From UBA5336 sp039818165 (GTDB lineage Bacteria; Pseudomonadota; Alphaproteobacteria; Caulobacterales; Hyphomonadaceae): 32,176 nt of DNA. Positions 16,488 to 24,874 of this stretch are shown here, one piece after another. The number at the start of each line of letters is the position of its first letter. The stretch's first letter is position 1. Both the position numbers and the translations under genes were made by a program. The stretch lies in assembly GCA_039818165.1 (NCBI GenBank), contig JBCBUL010000032.1:1-32176 (forward strand), given 5' to 3'. Under the pieces are notes generated by a model that was not told where the DNA came from, did not search any database, and saw only the letters and a program-made list of their open reading frames with translations.

Positions 16488-17164
16488 TTTTCGCGCGAGG
16501 GGCATTGATTGCAGGAGTGTGCTTGCTTGTCTCCTGCACCTCGCCGCCACGGCCTGTACCCGTTCCGACCGGACAGACCCCACAGCCGCCCCGCGGGGCG
16601 GGCCTTGCGGACCAGGGGCCCTATCTTCCCGATGCCTTCCTGACGGTCTGCAATATGACCGTCAGCAACCGGCCAGACGTTGACTCGCGCGGATATGTGG
16701 CCGGGTTCTCACCGTTGATTGTTGTGTCCGGGCAGGTCGTTCTGGCTGCCGCTCCTACGAATGGCGCATGCTTGAGCTCTGGATTCGGCCCGCGGGCAGG
16801 GCGGATGCACAAGGGAATCGATCTGCAGTCGCGCCCGGCGAGCATGGTGTTTTCCGGCGGACCTGGCGTGATCCGCGAAGTGGGAACGGCCACAGGCTTC
16901 GGCACCTTTATCGTTATTGATCACGGTTCAGGCGTCTTCACCCGATATGCCCATCTGGCCTCGGTGGAGCCAAATATAATTGAGGGCGTCGCCATCGGCT
17001 TTGGCCAACCTCTTGGCCTGATGGGGCGGACGGGGAACGCTACGGCGATCCACCTGCATTACGAAGTGCTGACGGGCGCTTGGGGTGCGCGAAAAAGCTA
17101 TGGCCTGGACGCAACGAACCCCTTGTCCTGGCCACCCTACGAAGTGCCCGGCGGATCTGGCTGA
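16484..17164 (+). CDS. M23 (LytM) family metallopeptidase lipoprotein
   Basis: Predicted zinc endopeptidase or peptidoglycan-hydrolase-like protein of 226 aa at the cell envelope. From GTG 16484 it has a lipoprotein signal MIFARGALIAGVCLLVSC (Cys18) and a proline-rich linker. The peptidase domain shows all M23 ligands: HKGID (H109, D113), the YAHL motif (H157) and HLHYEV (H192), so it should be catalytically competent. GTG is preferred over an in-frame ATG at 16427 because only it begins directly at the signal peptide and forms the GTGA overlap with the preceding gene. It is the third member of the coupled FMO trio. Confidence 0.87.
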   Translation: MIFARGALIAGVCLLVSCTSPPRPVPVPTGQTPQPPRGAGLADQGPYLPDAFLTVCNMTVSNRPDVDSRGYVAGFSPLIVVSGQVVLAAAPTNGACLSSGFGPRAGRMHKGIDLQSRPASMVFSGGPGVIREVGTATGFGTFIVIDHGSGVFTRYAHLASVEPNIIEGVAIGFGQPLGLMGRTGNATAIHLHYEVLTGAWGARKSYGLDATNPLSWPPYEVPGGSG

Positions 17165-17198
17165 CCGGCTTCTCCGATGCTCGGCCAAGAAGAAAAGT

Positions 17199-17211
17199 TG
17201 ACGGAGCGTCA
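17199..17211. promoter_or_regulatory. Palindrome TGACG-GAG-CGTCA upstream of the TetR gene
   Basis: A perfect 5-bp inverted repeat with a 3-nt centre, 40 nt before the TetR start. It begins inside a -35-like TTGACG. TetR family regulators commonly bind palindromes near their own promoter, so it could be an autoregulatory operator. It is short for a TetR site, so the call is tentative. Confidence 0.25.
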
Positions 17212-17251
17212 GGAATAGGGCGACAAGTGATGCAAAGCAACACGAGTCCCC

Positions 17252-17887
17252 ATGGCAGACACCATTACAAAACAAGGCGCTGGAGACGGAAAGCGCGCGC
17301 AAGCCAAAGCGGCCAATCGTCAGGAGATCTTGGAAGCTGCACGCAGGGTGTTTGCCCGGCTCGGCGTTGAATCGGCCACGGTGCGCGACATCATCCGGGA
17401 GACATCTCTCGCAGCGGGCACATTCTACAATTACTTCAAATCAAAAGAAGAAGTGTTTCAGGCGCTCGCGGATGAATCGACGATACGCTTCAGGCCCAGA
17501 CTGGCCGATGTGCGCGCCCAGTCCTTCGATTTCGAGACTTATATCCGCACAGCATACCGCGCATACTTTGAGTTTCTGCGCGACGAAAACGAACCTGCGA
17601 TCGAATCAGGTGCGCCGCACATGACCCTCATAGGTGTTCGGATTGATACCCCGGAAATGGCGACTGTTGTGGAAGAAATCCGCGCGGACCTGGAGAAATT
17701 CCTGTCAGGGGAAGTCTCCGAGGCTTTGGACACCGAGTATATTACGGCTGCCGCGGTGGGCATCGCCCGCGAATTGGGCGATTATATGCTTAAGCGGCGT
17801 CCGTTGGATGTGGACGGTGCAACGCAGTTTGCTTCTACTCTATTCCTGAAGGGCATGGCTTCTTTTGGGATGCCGCGTAAGACATGA
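17252..17887 (+). CDS. TetR/AcrR family transcriptional regulator
   Basis: Protein of 211 aa with the TetR DNA-binding domain at the N-terminus: ILEAARRVFARLGVESATVRDI (helices 1-2), then SLAAGTFYNYFKSKEEVFQAL, the recognition-helix region (about residues 51-71). The C-terminal two thirds are the helical ligand-binding and dimerisation domain, with no assignable ligand. Length is normal. It lies 40 nt upstream of an esterase and an MDR oxidoreductase on the same strand, so it probably regulates that operon, responding to a lipophilic substrate or an acyl-CoA. The ribosome site before the ATG is weak. Confidence 0.92.
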   Translation: MADTITKQGAGDGKRAQAKAANRQEILEAARRVFARLGVESATVRDIIRETSLAAGTFYNYFKSKEEVFQALADESTIRFRPRLADVRAQSFDFETYIRTAYRAYFEFLRDENEPAIESGAPHMTLIGVRIDTPEMATVVEEIRADLEKFLSGEVSEALDTEYITAAAVGIARELGDYMLKRRPLDVDGATQFASTLFLKGMASFGMPRKT

Positions 17888-17927
17888 AACAGCGCCGCGC
17901 GCGCAGGCGGGTTTGGGAGGACCGGCG

Positions 17928-18971
17928 ATGAGCCTTCAAGTCACCATTGCGAAACTACTCTTGAAGTTGCCTGAAACATGGCTTGTGAAACTGGCCGGGG
18001 GGGCGCCGGTTGTTGCAGGCGGACGAACTCTCGATCCCCATTTCCAGTTCCTGGCCCATGGCGCGAAGAAACAACCGCCCATGTCGTCGATGGCGCCGCA
18101 GGATGGCCGCGCGGCCTCAGCGGCCGGCCTGGCGATGTTCATGGCCGATCCTGAGCCCGGTGTGACCTGGCAAGACAGCAGCCTCAATGCGCCAGGGCGG
18201 GAGATACCGATCCGAACCTATCGTCCTGATCATCAGGATGAGAACGCGCCGGTCATGGTGTTCTTCCATTTCGGCGGCGGTGTCATAGGCGACCTGGACA
18301 CCTGCCATGCGTTTTGCACGATCCTGGCCTCGCAGGTGCGTTGTCCTGTGGTGTCGGTGGATTACCGCCTGGCCCCTGAGCACAAATGGCCAGCAGGGCT
18401 CGAAGACTGCCAGTTTGCCTATGAGTGGGCGATGAAAAACGCAGAGTCACTCGGCGCGCCTGCAGGTGAAGCCGCGATCGGCGGCGATAGTATGGGCGCC
18501 AATTTTTCTGCCATTATCGCGCAGGAGTGCAAGCGTTCGGGCATTCCAGCCCCGGCCTTGCAGCTTTTGATCTATCCTGCTGTGGACGTGAGCGAGCAGG
18601 CCAAGTCTTACGAGACCTTTGGTGACGCCTATCCCCTTTCGACTGACACGATGGAGTGGTTCATGAGCCTCTATCTGCCAGAAGATGCCGACCTCAAGGA
18701 CCTTCGCATTTCTCCGGCCCAGGAGATGAACCTGGAGGGCCTGCCGCCTGCCATTGTTGTAACGGCGGGCTTCGATCCTCTCGTTGACGAGGGCGAAGCC
18801 TACGCCAAGCGTCTTGATTCGGCCGGCGTGGAGACGCTGTACCGGTGTTACGACCGTCTGGCCCATGGCTTTACCGCCTTCACAGGGGTCTCCCCGGCAG
18901 CAGATGAGGCCTGTCGTGACATCGCCGAAATGGTTCGCACCGCCTACGATGCCCGGGGCGAGGAGGCCTGA
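17928..18971 (+). CDS. Alpha/beta hydrolase, hormone-sensitive-lipase family esterase
   Basis: Esterase of 347 aa. The oxyanion-hole motif reads HFGGG (114-118), a variant of the usual HGGG. The nucleophile elbow is GGDSMG (S188) and the remaining triad members are FDPLVDE (D283) and LAHGF (H313). The PVVSVDYRLAPEHKWPAGLED stretch is typical of the HSL family (class IV). ATG 17928 is preceded by GGGAGG. No signal peptide is evident, so it is probably cytoplasmic and acts on short- or medium-chain esters or lactones. The next gene begins 2 nt after its stop, forming an operon with the TetR gene upstream. Confidence 0.92.
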   Translation: MSLQVTIAKLLLKLPETWLVKLAGGAPVVAGGRTLDPHFQFLAHGAKKQPPMSSMAPQDGRAASAAGLAMFMADPEPGVTWQDSSLNAPGREIPIRTYRPDHQDENAPVMVFFHFGGGVIGDLDTCHAFCTILASQVRCPVVSVDYRLAPEHKWPAGLEDCQFAYEWAMKNAESLGAPAGEAAIGGDSMGANFSAIIAQECKRSGIPAPALQLLIYPAVDVSEQAKSYETFGDAYPLSTDTMEWFMSLYLPEDADLKDLRISPAQEMNLEGLPPAIVVTAGFDPLVDEGEAYAKRLDSAGVETLYRCYDRLAHGFTAFTGVSPAADEACRDIAEMVRTAYDARGEEA

Positions 18972-18973
18972 GC

Positions 18974-19963
18974 GTGGCTGAACACCGCGCCTTTGTGTGC
19001 CACGACATCACCGATGACCTGAGCGGAACCGGTCTTCAGACGGTTCCAACTCCAGAGCCTGGCCCGGGCCAGGTCCGCGTGCGGATTGAAGCCGCCAGCG
19101 TGAATTTCCCGGACATTCTGATCTGCCAGGGCAAGTATCAACTGAAGCTGGAGCCGCCGTTTACGCCGGGAATGGACATGGCAGGCGTCGTCGAGGCTAT
19201 CGGCGAAGGTGTCGAGTCTCTACAAATTGGAAACGCAGTTGCAGGAGGTGCACGTTTTGGGGCCTTCTCCGAGCAGTTGGTTCTGGACGCGGCTGGGTTG
19301 GTAAAAAAGCCCGAAGCGATGAGTTTTTCCGAAGCCGCCGCATACCCTGCCGCGTACCTCACCGCTTATGTGGCGCTTGTACGCCGTGGAACGCTCAAGG
19401 CTGGCGAGACGCTGCTTGTCCATGGCGCCAGCGGAGGGGTCGGGCTCGCCGCGGTCGATCTTAGCAAAATCCTTGGAGCAACGGTGATTGCGACCACCGG
19501 CGCACCCGAAAAAGTCGAGGCCCTGAAAGCCTATGGCGCTGATCACGTTCTTCTCACATCAGACGGATTTCGCCAGCCCGTGAAAGACCTCACTGACGGA
19601 CGCGGCGCAGATGTCATTTTCGATCCTGTCGGCGGCGATTTGTTTGATGAATCGGTACGGTGTATTGCGTTCGACGGACGCCTTCTCATCATCGGGTTCA
19701 CCTCTGGCCGCATTGCAGAGGTGCCAACGAACATGCCGCTCATCAAAGGATTTTCCGTCGTCGGGGTGCGCGCTGGCGAGTATGGGCGCCAGTTCCCGGA
19801 AAAGGGCCGCGAGAATGTAGAAGCGATCTGGGACCTTGCCCGATCTGGCAAAACCCGGCCGCGTGTCCATGGCGAATATCCACTTGCAGAGACGCGCGCA
19901 GCCTTATCCGTCCTGGAGCGGCGCGAAGTCGTCGGAAAGGTCATCGTACGCCCCCAGCAATGA
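18974..19963 (+). CDS. NADPH:quinone oxidoreductase-like MDR protein
   Basis: Medium-chain dehydrogenase/reductase of 329 aa, lacking the cysteine/histidine zinc ligands of alcohol dehydrogenases and so belonging to the quinone oxidoreductase branch. The N-terminal GroES-like domain carries ASVNFPDILICQGKY and PFTPGMDMAGVV; the NADPH-binding motif HGASGGVGLAAV lies near residue 150. GTG 18974 follows a GAGGAGG site at good distance. It probably reduces a quinone, enone or enoyl-type product using NADPH in the same pathway as the adjacent esterase. The exact substrate cannot be read. Confidence 0.92.
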   Translation: MAEHRAFVCHDITDDLSGTGLQTVPTPEPGPGQVRVRIEAASVNFPDILICQGKYQLKLEPPFTPGMDMAGVVEAIGEGVESLQIGNAVAGGARFGAFSEQLVLDAAGLVKKPEAMSFSEAAAYPAAYLTAYVALVRRGTLKAGETLLVHGASGGVGLAAVDLSKILGATVIATTGAPEKVEALKAYGADHVLLTSDGFRQPVKDLTDGRGADVIFDPVGGDLFDESVRCIAFDGRLLIIGFTSGRIAEVPTNMPLIKGFSVVGVRAGEYGRQFPEKGRENVEAIWDLARSGKTRPRVHGEYPLAETRAALSVLERREVVGKVIVRPQQ

Positions 19964-20037
19964 CCAAAATTTCACGCGGCTCCGCGATGGAATTGGCCTA
20001 GAGCGCGTTGGGACGGTTTGGACTGGAGATGACCCTC

Positions 20038-20685
20038 ATGAAACGCCTTTTCATTATCGCGTTCGCCGGAGCCAGCCTGGCTGCGTGCCAGAATGTCAGC
20101 AATCGGACGTTGGGGACAACAGCTGGCGGCGCCATTGTTGGCGCTGGTCTCGGCACGCTTGCGGGCGGCGATGACAAACGCAATGCCGCCATCGGTGCCG
20201 TTGTCGGGGCGCTCGCCGGAGCGGCTGTTGGCGGCTACATGGATGAGCAGGAGCGCAAACTCCGCGAGGCGACCGTGGGAACGGGGATCGAGGTTGAGCG
20301 TAAGGGCGACAATATCGCTCTCAACATGCCGTCCGACATTACGTTCCCGGTGAACAGTGCCTCGGTGCAGCCTGGCTTCCAGCCGACGTTGAACAGTGTC
20401 GCCTCAACGCTGATTGAGTATCCCAAGACCAGCGTCGATATTATCGGCCATGCCAGTGCGGACGGACCCGAAGACTATAATCAGCGGCTGTCTGAGCAAC
20501 GTGCCTCGGCGGTGCAGTCTTACCTTGTGACCCAGGGCATGCGCGCCGTTCGGGTTCAGTCATATGGGTTTGGCGAAACCCAGCCCATTGCCAGCAATGA
20601 CACCGAAGCAGGCCGCGCCGCGAACCGCCGTGTTGAAATCCTGCTCACGCCCATCGTGGAAGATGAGCCAGCGCTGGCCGGCTAA
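20038..20685 (+). CDS. OmpA-family lipoprotein with glycine-zipper domain (YiaD-like)
   Basis: Protein of 215 aa: a lipoprotein signal with lipobox LAAC (Cys17), a glycine-zipper segment (about residues 27-67: GGAIVGAGLGTLAGG, then AIGAVVGALAGAAVGG) and a C-terminal OmpA domain (about 95-210) with YNQRLSEQRASAV and RAANRRVEILL. It should be anchored in the outer membrane and bind peptidoglycan. The usual GHTD motif reads GHASADG, so the peptidoglycan-contacting aspartate is displaced. ATG 20038 is chosen because GGAG lies 9 nt upstream and the signal peptide starts with MKR; ATG 20029 is an alternative. An intrinsic terminator follows about 70 nt downstream. Confidence 0.9.
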   Translation: MKRLFIIAFAGASLAACQNVSNRTLGTTAGGAIVGAGLGTLAGGDDKRNAAIGAVVGALAGAAVGGYMDEQERKLREATVGTGIEVERKGDNIALNMPSDITFPVNSASVQPGFQPTLNSVASTLIEYPKTSVDIIGHASADGPEDYNQRLSEQRASAVQSYLVTQGMRAVRVQSYGFGETQPIASNDTEAGRAANRRVEILLTPIVEDEPALAG

Positions 20686-20755
20686 ATCAGTTCTCCGGCA
20701 GCGCTTGCCGAAAAAGGCCTTACTGGCCTGTCGCGAAGGCGCCACACCGGAACCG

Positions 20756-20785
20756 GAAGGGGGAGAACTCAGTTTCTCCCCCTTC
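20756..20785 (+). terminator. Intrinsic terminator after the OmpA-family gene
   Basis: A perfect 12-bp stem, GAAGGGGGAGAA pairing with TTCTCCCCCTTC, closes a 6-nt loop (CTCAGT). The 3' arm ends in CTTC followed by ATTCTGTTGT, so the U-tract is imperfect. The position between the OmpA-family gene and uup suits a transcription terminator. Confidence 0.75.
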
Positions 20786-20834
20786 ATTCTGTTGTGCACC
20801 GACTCCTTCGGCGATCTCGGGGGGTTGAACCGGG

Positions 20835-20850
20835 TGTGAAACTTGTCACA
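20835..20850. promoter_or_regulatory. CRP-like palindrome TGTGA-N6-TCACA upstream of uup
   Basis: TGTGAAACTTGTCACA is a perfect match to the CRP/FNR-superfamily core (TGTGA-N6-TCACA), centred about 18 nt before the uup ATG and downstream of the OmpA terminator. Binding this close to the start codon would more likely block than activate transcription. No experiment is implied; a chance occurrence cannot be excluded. Confidence 0.45.
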
Positions 20851-20860
20851 TCTGGCCTCC

Positions 20861-22699
20861 ATGGCCCGACCCCCGCTTTTAACCCTCAGTGATGTCGAAC
20901 TCTCATTCGGTGGACGCCCCCTGTTTGAGGGCGTCGAGTTTCCTCTTTCCAAAGGGGAGCGCTGCGCCCTTGTGGGCCGGAATGGTGCCGGCAAATCGAC
21001 ATTGATGAAACTGGTTGCCGGCTGGATCGAGCCGGATTCCGGGGAGGTCTGGGTCCAGCCGGGGAGCGTTGCGGCATTTGTGGCCCAGGAGCCCGATTTC
21101 TCGCCCTACAGTTCGCTGATCGATTTCGCATCCGATGGCCTGGACGATCGCCACAGGGCCGAGGCCGAACTCACCGATATTGGCCTGGACCCGGGCGCAG
21201 ATCCTGCGCGCCTTTCCGGCGGGCAATTGCGGCGTGCAGCGATTGCGAGGGGATTCGCCCTCGATCCTGATATCCTGTTGATGGATGAACCAACCAACCA
21301 TTTGGACATTGCGACGATCCAAGCGCTGGAAGCGCGGCTGAACGCCTTTCGCGGGGCAGCGCTGATCGTGTCCCATGACAGGGCGTTTCTGGAAACGGTC
21401 TCAACCAACACGCTGTGGTTGCGCCAGGGCCGCGTGCTCAAGAGCCCAGAAGGGTATGGCGCGTTTGAAGCGTGGGCCGAAGGGATTGAGGCGGAAGAGG
21501 AAAAGGCGCTGGCGCGCATGCAAACTCAGCTGAAAGGTGAGCATCGCTGGCTGGCGCGTGGTGTGACCGGGCGGCGTCGGCGTAACCAGGGACGTCTGAC
21601 AAAGCTGAAGGAGATGCGTGCGAAGGCGGCAGAGCTGCGCTCTGGATTGAACGAGAACCGTGCCTCGGCTGATCTTTCAGCGGAAGGCGGGGATGTTATG
21701 AGCCGGAAGGTCATCGAGACCCGCGGGCTCACCAAGGCATTCAAACGCGCCGATGGCAGCGAGCTGACCATCGTACGCGATATGACGCTAAAGATCCTGC
21801 GGGGTGACCGTGTTGGCTTTGTCGGACCAAACGGCATCGGCAAAACGACCCTGCTCAAGCTGATGCTCGGTGAGCTTGAGCCCGACGCTGGTAGCGTGAA
21901 GGTCTCCAAGGCGGTCAAGATCCTCTATCTGGATCAGGCACGCGACAGCCTGCGTGCGAAAGATACGCTCTGGGAAACGCTGGCGCCCAATGGTGGCGAC
22001 CACATCATGGTGCAGGGCAAGTCGCGCCATGTGGCGGGCTATGCCAAGGACTTCCTGTTCGACCCCAGCCAGTTGCGCCAGCCTGTTGGCGCTCTGTCTG
22101 GCGGCGAGCGAAATCGCCTGACGCTTGCAGTGGCCCTTGCCCAGCCTTGCGACCTTCTCGTGCTGGACGAGCCGACCAACGACCTGGACATGCAGACGCT
22201 GGATCTGCTGGAGGATATGCTCTCGAACTATGAGGGCACGCTGATGCTGGTCTCCCATGACCGGGCATTCCTCGACGGTACGGTGACGTCGTGTCTCGTT
22301 CCACGCGGGGCAGGCGATTGGGTGCTGGTACCGGGCGGGTGGAGCGACGCCGTGCGTCAGGTTCCCAGTCTTGGCGGCGCCAGCCAGGCGACCAAAAGCG
22401 CAAAGTCAGGTAAACCGGGAAAGGCCAAGGCCAGCGCGCCGAAAGCCACGCCGAAGCCAGCCACCAAATTGTCGTTCAAGGATGAGCACCGCCTCAAGGA
22501 AATTGATGCTGGCCTGCCAAGGATTGCGGCTGATATCGCGCGGATCGAAGAAGAAATGGCCGACCCGGCTTTGTTCGAACGCGACCCGGAAGGGTTCAAT
22601 AAGCGGGCTGAGGCATTGGAAGCCCTGCGCACTGAGCAGGCCGAGATGGAAGAAGACTGGCTGCAAATTGAAGCCAAACGCGAGGAATTGAACGCATAG
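20861..22699 (+). CDS. uup: ABC-F family ATPase, Uup type
   Basis: Cytoplasmic protein of 612 aa with two ABC nucleotide-binding domains in one chain and no membrane segments. Domain 1: Walker A GRNGAGKST (39-47), signature LSGGQ (118-122), Walker B LLMDEPTNHLD (139-149). Domain 2: GPNGIGKTT (322-330), LSGGERNR and LVLDEPTNDLD. A C-terminal lysine/alanine-rich linker and a two-helix coiled coil (about 540-612) identify the Uup branch, which acts on ribosomes and is linked to DNA-transposition phenotypes in E. coli. Start: ATG 20861 has no clear Shine-Dalgarno; an in-frame TTG at 20843 is the alternative and lies inside the CRP-like palindrome. Confidence 0.92.
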   Translation: MARPPLLTLSDVELSFGGRPLFEGVEFPLSKGERCALVGRNGAGKSTLMKLVAGWIEPDSGEVWVQPGSVAAFVAQEPDFSPYSSLIDFASDGLDDRHRAEAELTDIGLDPGADPARLSGGQLRRAAIARGFALDPDILLMDEPTNHLDIATIQALEARLNAFRGAALIVSHDRAFLETVSTNTLWLRQGRVLKSPEGYGAFEAWAEGIEAEEEKALARMQTQLKGEHRWLARGVTGRRRRNQGRLTKLKEMRAKAAELRSGLNENRASADLSAEGGDVMSRKVIETRGLTKAFKRADGSELTIVRDMTLKILRGDRVGFVGPNGIGKTTLLKLMLGELEPDAGSVKVSKAVKILYLDQARDSLRAKDTLWETLAPNGGDHIMVQGKSRHVAGYAKDFLFDPSQLRQPVGALSGGERNRLTLAVALAQPCDLLVLDEPTNDLDMQTLDLLEDMLSNYEGTLMLVSHDRAFLDGTVTSCLVPRGAGDWVLVPGGWSDAVRQVPSLGGASQATKSAKSGKPGKAKASAPKATPKPATKLSFKDEHRLKEIDAGLPRIAADIARIEEEMADPALFERDPEGFNKRAEALEALRTEQAEMEEDWLQIEAKREELNA

Positions 22700-22740
22700 T
22701 TTCAATCCTGTCTTAACGCCCGGCATGACAAAAGCGGGTC

Positions 22741-23484
22741 ATGGATAGGACCTCCCGCCTCCTGCTTACCGCTGTTGCGGCCCTTGCTGCCTTCACCTGT
22801 GTGGGCACAGCCTCCGCTCAGGGCGAAAACTCCGCAGAAGTCGATACATATCGATTTGGCGGAACGTTTGCCCGTATCGCTGCCAGCACCCCAGCCGTTT
22901 GCGCTGCACTCTGTGTGGAAGACAATCGCTGCGAAGCCTGGAGCCACAGCCCACCCATGACTGATGCTAGGCCGCAATGCGAGCTGAAGCGCACGCAAGG
23001 GCGAGCTGAGAACCGTCCGGGCTTCACGTCGGGCATTGCAGGATTTCACCAGGTTGGTGCGCTTCGCGGGGAATTGGGCGCAACGTTGCAAGCAGAGCGC
23101 CGGAACACGACGCGCGTCGGCATGCGCGCTCGGATGAATGTGTTCTCCGATGGCTACACCCCCGTCAGCACTGGGATCGAAGTCGACGCGCTTCTGGGCG
23201 CGAGCGCTCAGCGTAATTTGTCTCAGAGGGCGCCAGCGCGAACACGCAATGCCGCTCCGTCCAACTCGTTTGCGCCGAAACGTGTTTCAATCGCCCGTGC
23301 AGTCACTGGCAAATACAGTGGGCCGCTGGACGGAAGTTATTCGGACGACGCCTCAACGAACGACTATTCGCGCTCGCGTTCCAGCTCGAATGGCCAGTCC
23401 TCTTACGCCACCGGTGGAGGAGGGCAGGTCATCCTGGCGCAAGAGTCCCCCGCACGTGATTCCAGCTTTTACGAAGACGACTAG
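22741..23484 (+). CDS. Secreted PAN/Apple-domain protein
   Basis: Protein of 247 aa with a Sec signal peptide (hydrophobic core LLLTAVAALAAFTCVG, probable cleavage after TASAQ). The PAN_4-like domain at about residues 35-103 has its typical cysteine pattern: CAALCVEDNRCEAW then QCELK, ending GIAGFHQV. The rest (about 110-247) is low-complexity, rich in serine, arginine and alanine, and probably disordered. PAN domains bind protein or carbohydrate; no partner can be named. Expected location is the periplasm or outside the cell. It lies 41 nt after uup and is convergent with the MscS gene, 17 nt away. Confidence 0.82.
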   Translation: MDRTSRLLLTAVAALAAFTCVGTASAQGENSAEVDTYRFGGTFARIAASTPAVCAALCVEDNRCEAWSHSPPMTDARPQCELKRTQGRAENRPGFTSGIAGFHQVGALRGELGATLQAERRNTTRVGMRARMNVFSDGYTPVSTGIEVDALLGASAQRNLSQRAPARTRNAAPSNSFAPKRVSIARAVTGKYSGPLDGSYSDDASTNDYSRSRSSSNGQSSYATGGGGQVILAQESPARDSSFYEDD

Positions 23485-23501
23485 ACACGCCCTCTGGTGC
23501 T

Positions 23502-24773
23502 CTAGCCCTCGTCGTCGGCTTCGCCCAAGCCTTTTGTACGCTTGAGTTCCGCCATTTCCGACGCGGTGCGGATCGCGGCTTCGCTGCGGGCCGGCGGCGC
23601 CATGATTTCCGGCGGGTCCTGCTGCTGCATGTAAATCGTGCGCGATGGAAAGGCGAAACCGGTTCCGGCGCGCTCAATGATGTCCATGATCGCGACGGCG
23701 AACTCTTCCTTGATCTCCAGCCACTCGCCCCAGTTTTTGGTGTGTGTGAAACAGTAGATCAGGAAGTCAATCGAGCTGGCATTGAAGCTGTCGATCCGAA
23801 CGAACAAGGCAGCTTCCGGCGGCTTGGCGAACCGATCGTCTGTCCACAGGAATGCTTCAATTTCGTCGCGGATATATTTCAGTTGGTCCACGGTGGTGCG
23901 GTACTCGACGCCGACGACCCATTTGATGCGCCGGTGAGTCATGCGTGAGAAATTGGTGACCGGCCCGTCTGACAGAAGCGAATTGGGCACATAAACCGGG
24001 GATTTGTCGAAACGTCGGATCAGCGTTGAGCGGAAATTGATTTTCTCCACCGTGCCCTCGGCCACCCCGTCGGCATGGATCCACTCACCCGGCACAAAGC
24101 GCTTTTCCGTGAGGATCAAAATGCCCGAGATCAGGTTCTTGAACAGGTCCTGGGCGCCGAGGCCAATGGCGATGCCGAAAATGCCCAGACCGGCGATGAT
24201 CGGGCCAATGGCGATGCCCCAGATTTCAGCCACCGCGGCAAAGCCGACAATCACCAGGAATATCTGCAATGCTTTCAGCATCCAGTCGACAATCGCCGGC
24301 GAGAGCGTGTCCCGCAGGCCCGTGAACACGAATTCAAAGGCATTCACCGCGCGCGACAGGGTCCAGAACACCGCCAGAGCAACGAAGGACTGGACCACCT
24401 TGTTCGCGATGACCTCGGAGTTTTCGCCGATGTCTATGACCTGCAAGGCGAAGTAAAAGCCGATGATGACAGGCACGATCTTCAGGGGCGTGGCAATCGC
24501 CTTGACCAGGGCGTCATCGAAATTGGTTTTGGTGCCTGCGGCCGCCCGCGTGATGCCGCGCACAACCGTTCGCGCAAAGATCCCGCGAATGAGAAGGGCC
24601 AGCAGGATGATGCCCACTGCCATGATGATCTCGCCATAGGTCAGGCCCAGAGCGCCCTCATTCCAGATGCCGAGCAGATAGGTCCAGGCGTCAGACGCCC
24701 ATGTGGGCGCATTGGCCTCGATCCACTGTGTCACCGCATTGGGTGCACCCGTGTTTGCGTCGAACAGTGTCAT
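23502..24773 (-). CDS. MscS-family mechanosensitive ion channel
   Basis: Inner-membrane channel protein of 423 aa that releases osmolytes under membrane tension. About five hydrophobic segments are present. The pore helix is the glycine/alanine-rich IIAGLGIFGIAIGLGAQDLFKNLISG (about residues 200-225), and the beta domain begins FVPGEWIHADGVAEGTVEKI, both diagnostic of MscS. The C-terminal tail is charged and extended. ATG 24773 with GAGGGACC upstream was chosen; the longer open frame starts with a non-conserved arginine-rich stretch. It is convergent with the PAN-domain gene. Confidence 0.93.
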   Translation of the reverse strand: MTLFDANTGAPNAVTQWIEANAPTWASDAWTYLLGIWNEGALGLTYGEIIMAVGIILLALLIRGIFARTVVRGITRAAAGTKTNFDDALVKAIATPLKIVPVIIGFYFALQVIDIGENSEVIANKVVQSFVALAVFWTLSRAVNAFEFVFTGLRDTLSPAIVDWMLKALQIFLVIVGFAAVAEIWGIAIGPIIAGLGIFGIAIGLGAQDLFKNLISGILILTEKRFVPGEWIHADGVAEGTVEKINFRSTLIRRFDKSPVYVPNSLLSDGPVTNFSRMTHRRIKWVVGVEYRTTVDQLKYIRDEIEAFLWTDDRFAKPPEAALFVRIDSFNASSIDFLIYCFTHTKNWGEWLEIKEEFAVAIMDIIERAGTGFAFPSRTIYMQQQDPPEIMAPPARSEAAIRTASEMAELKRTKGLGEADDEG

Positions 24774-24874
24774 GGCGAGGTCCCTCACTCTTGCCGACCG
24801 AAGCCCCTCTCCTAGCGTGCGCTTGCAGATGCGAAAAGCATCAGTTTCAGGCAACCGCCATCATCTTGTGGGGT

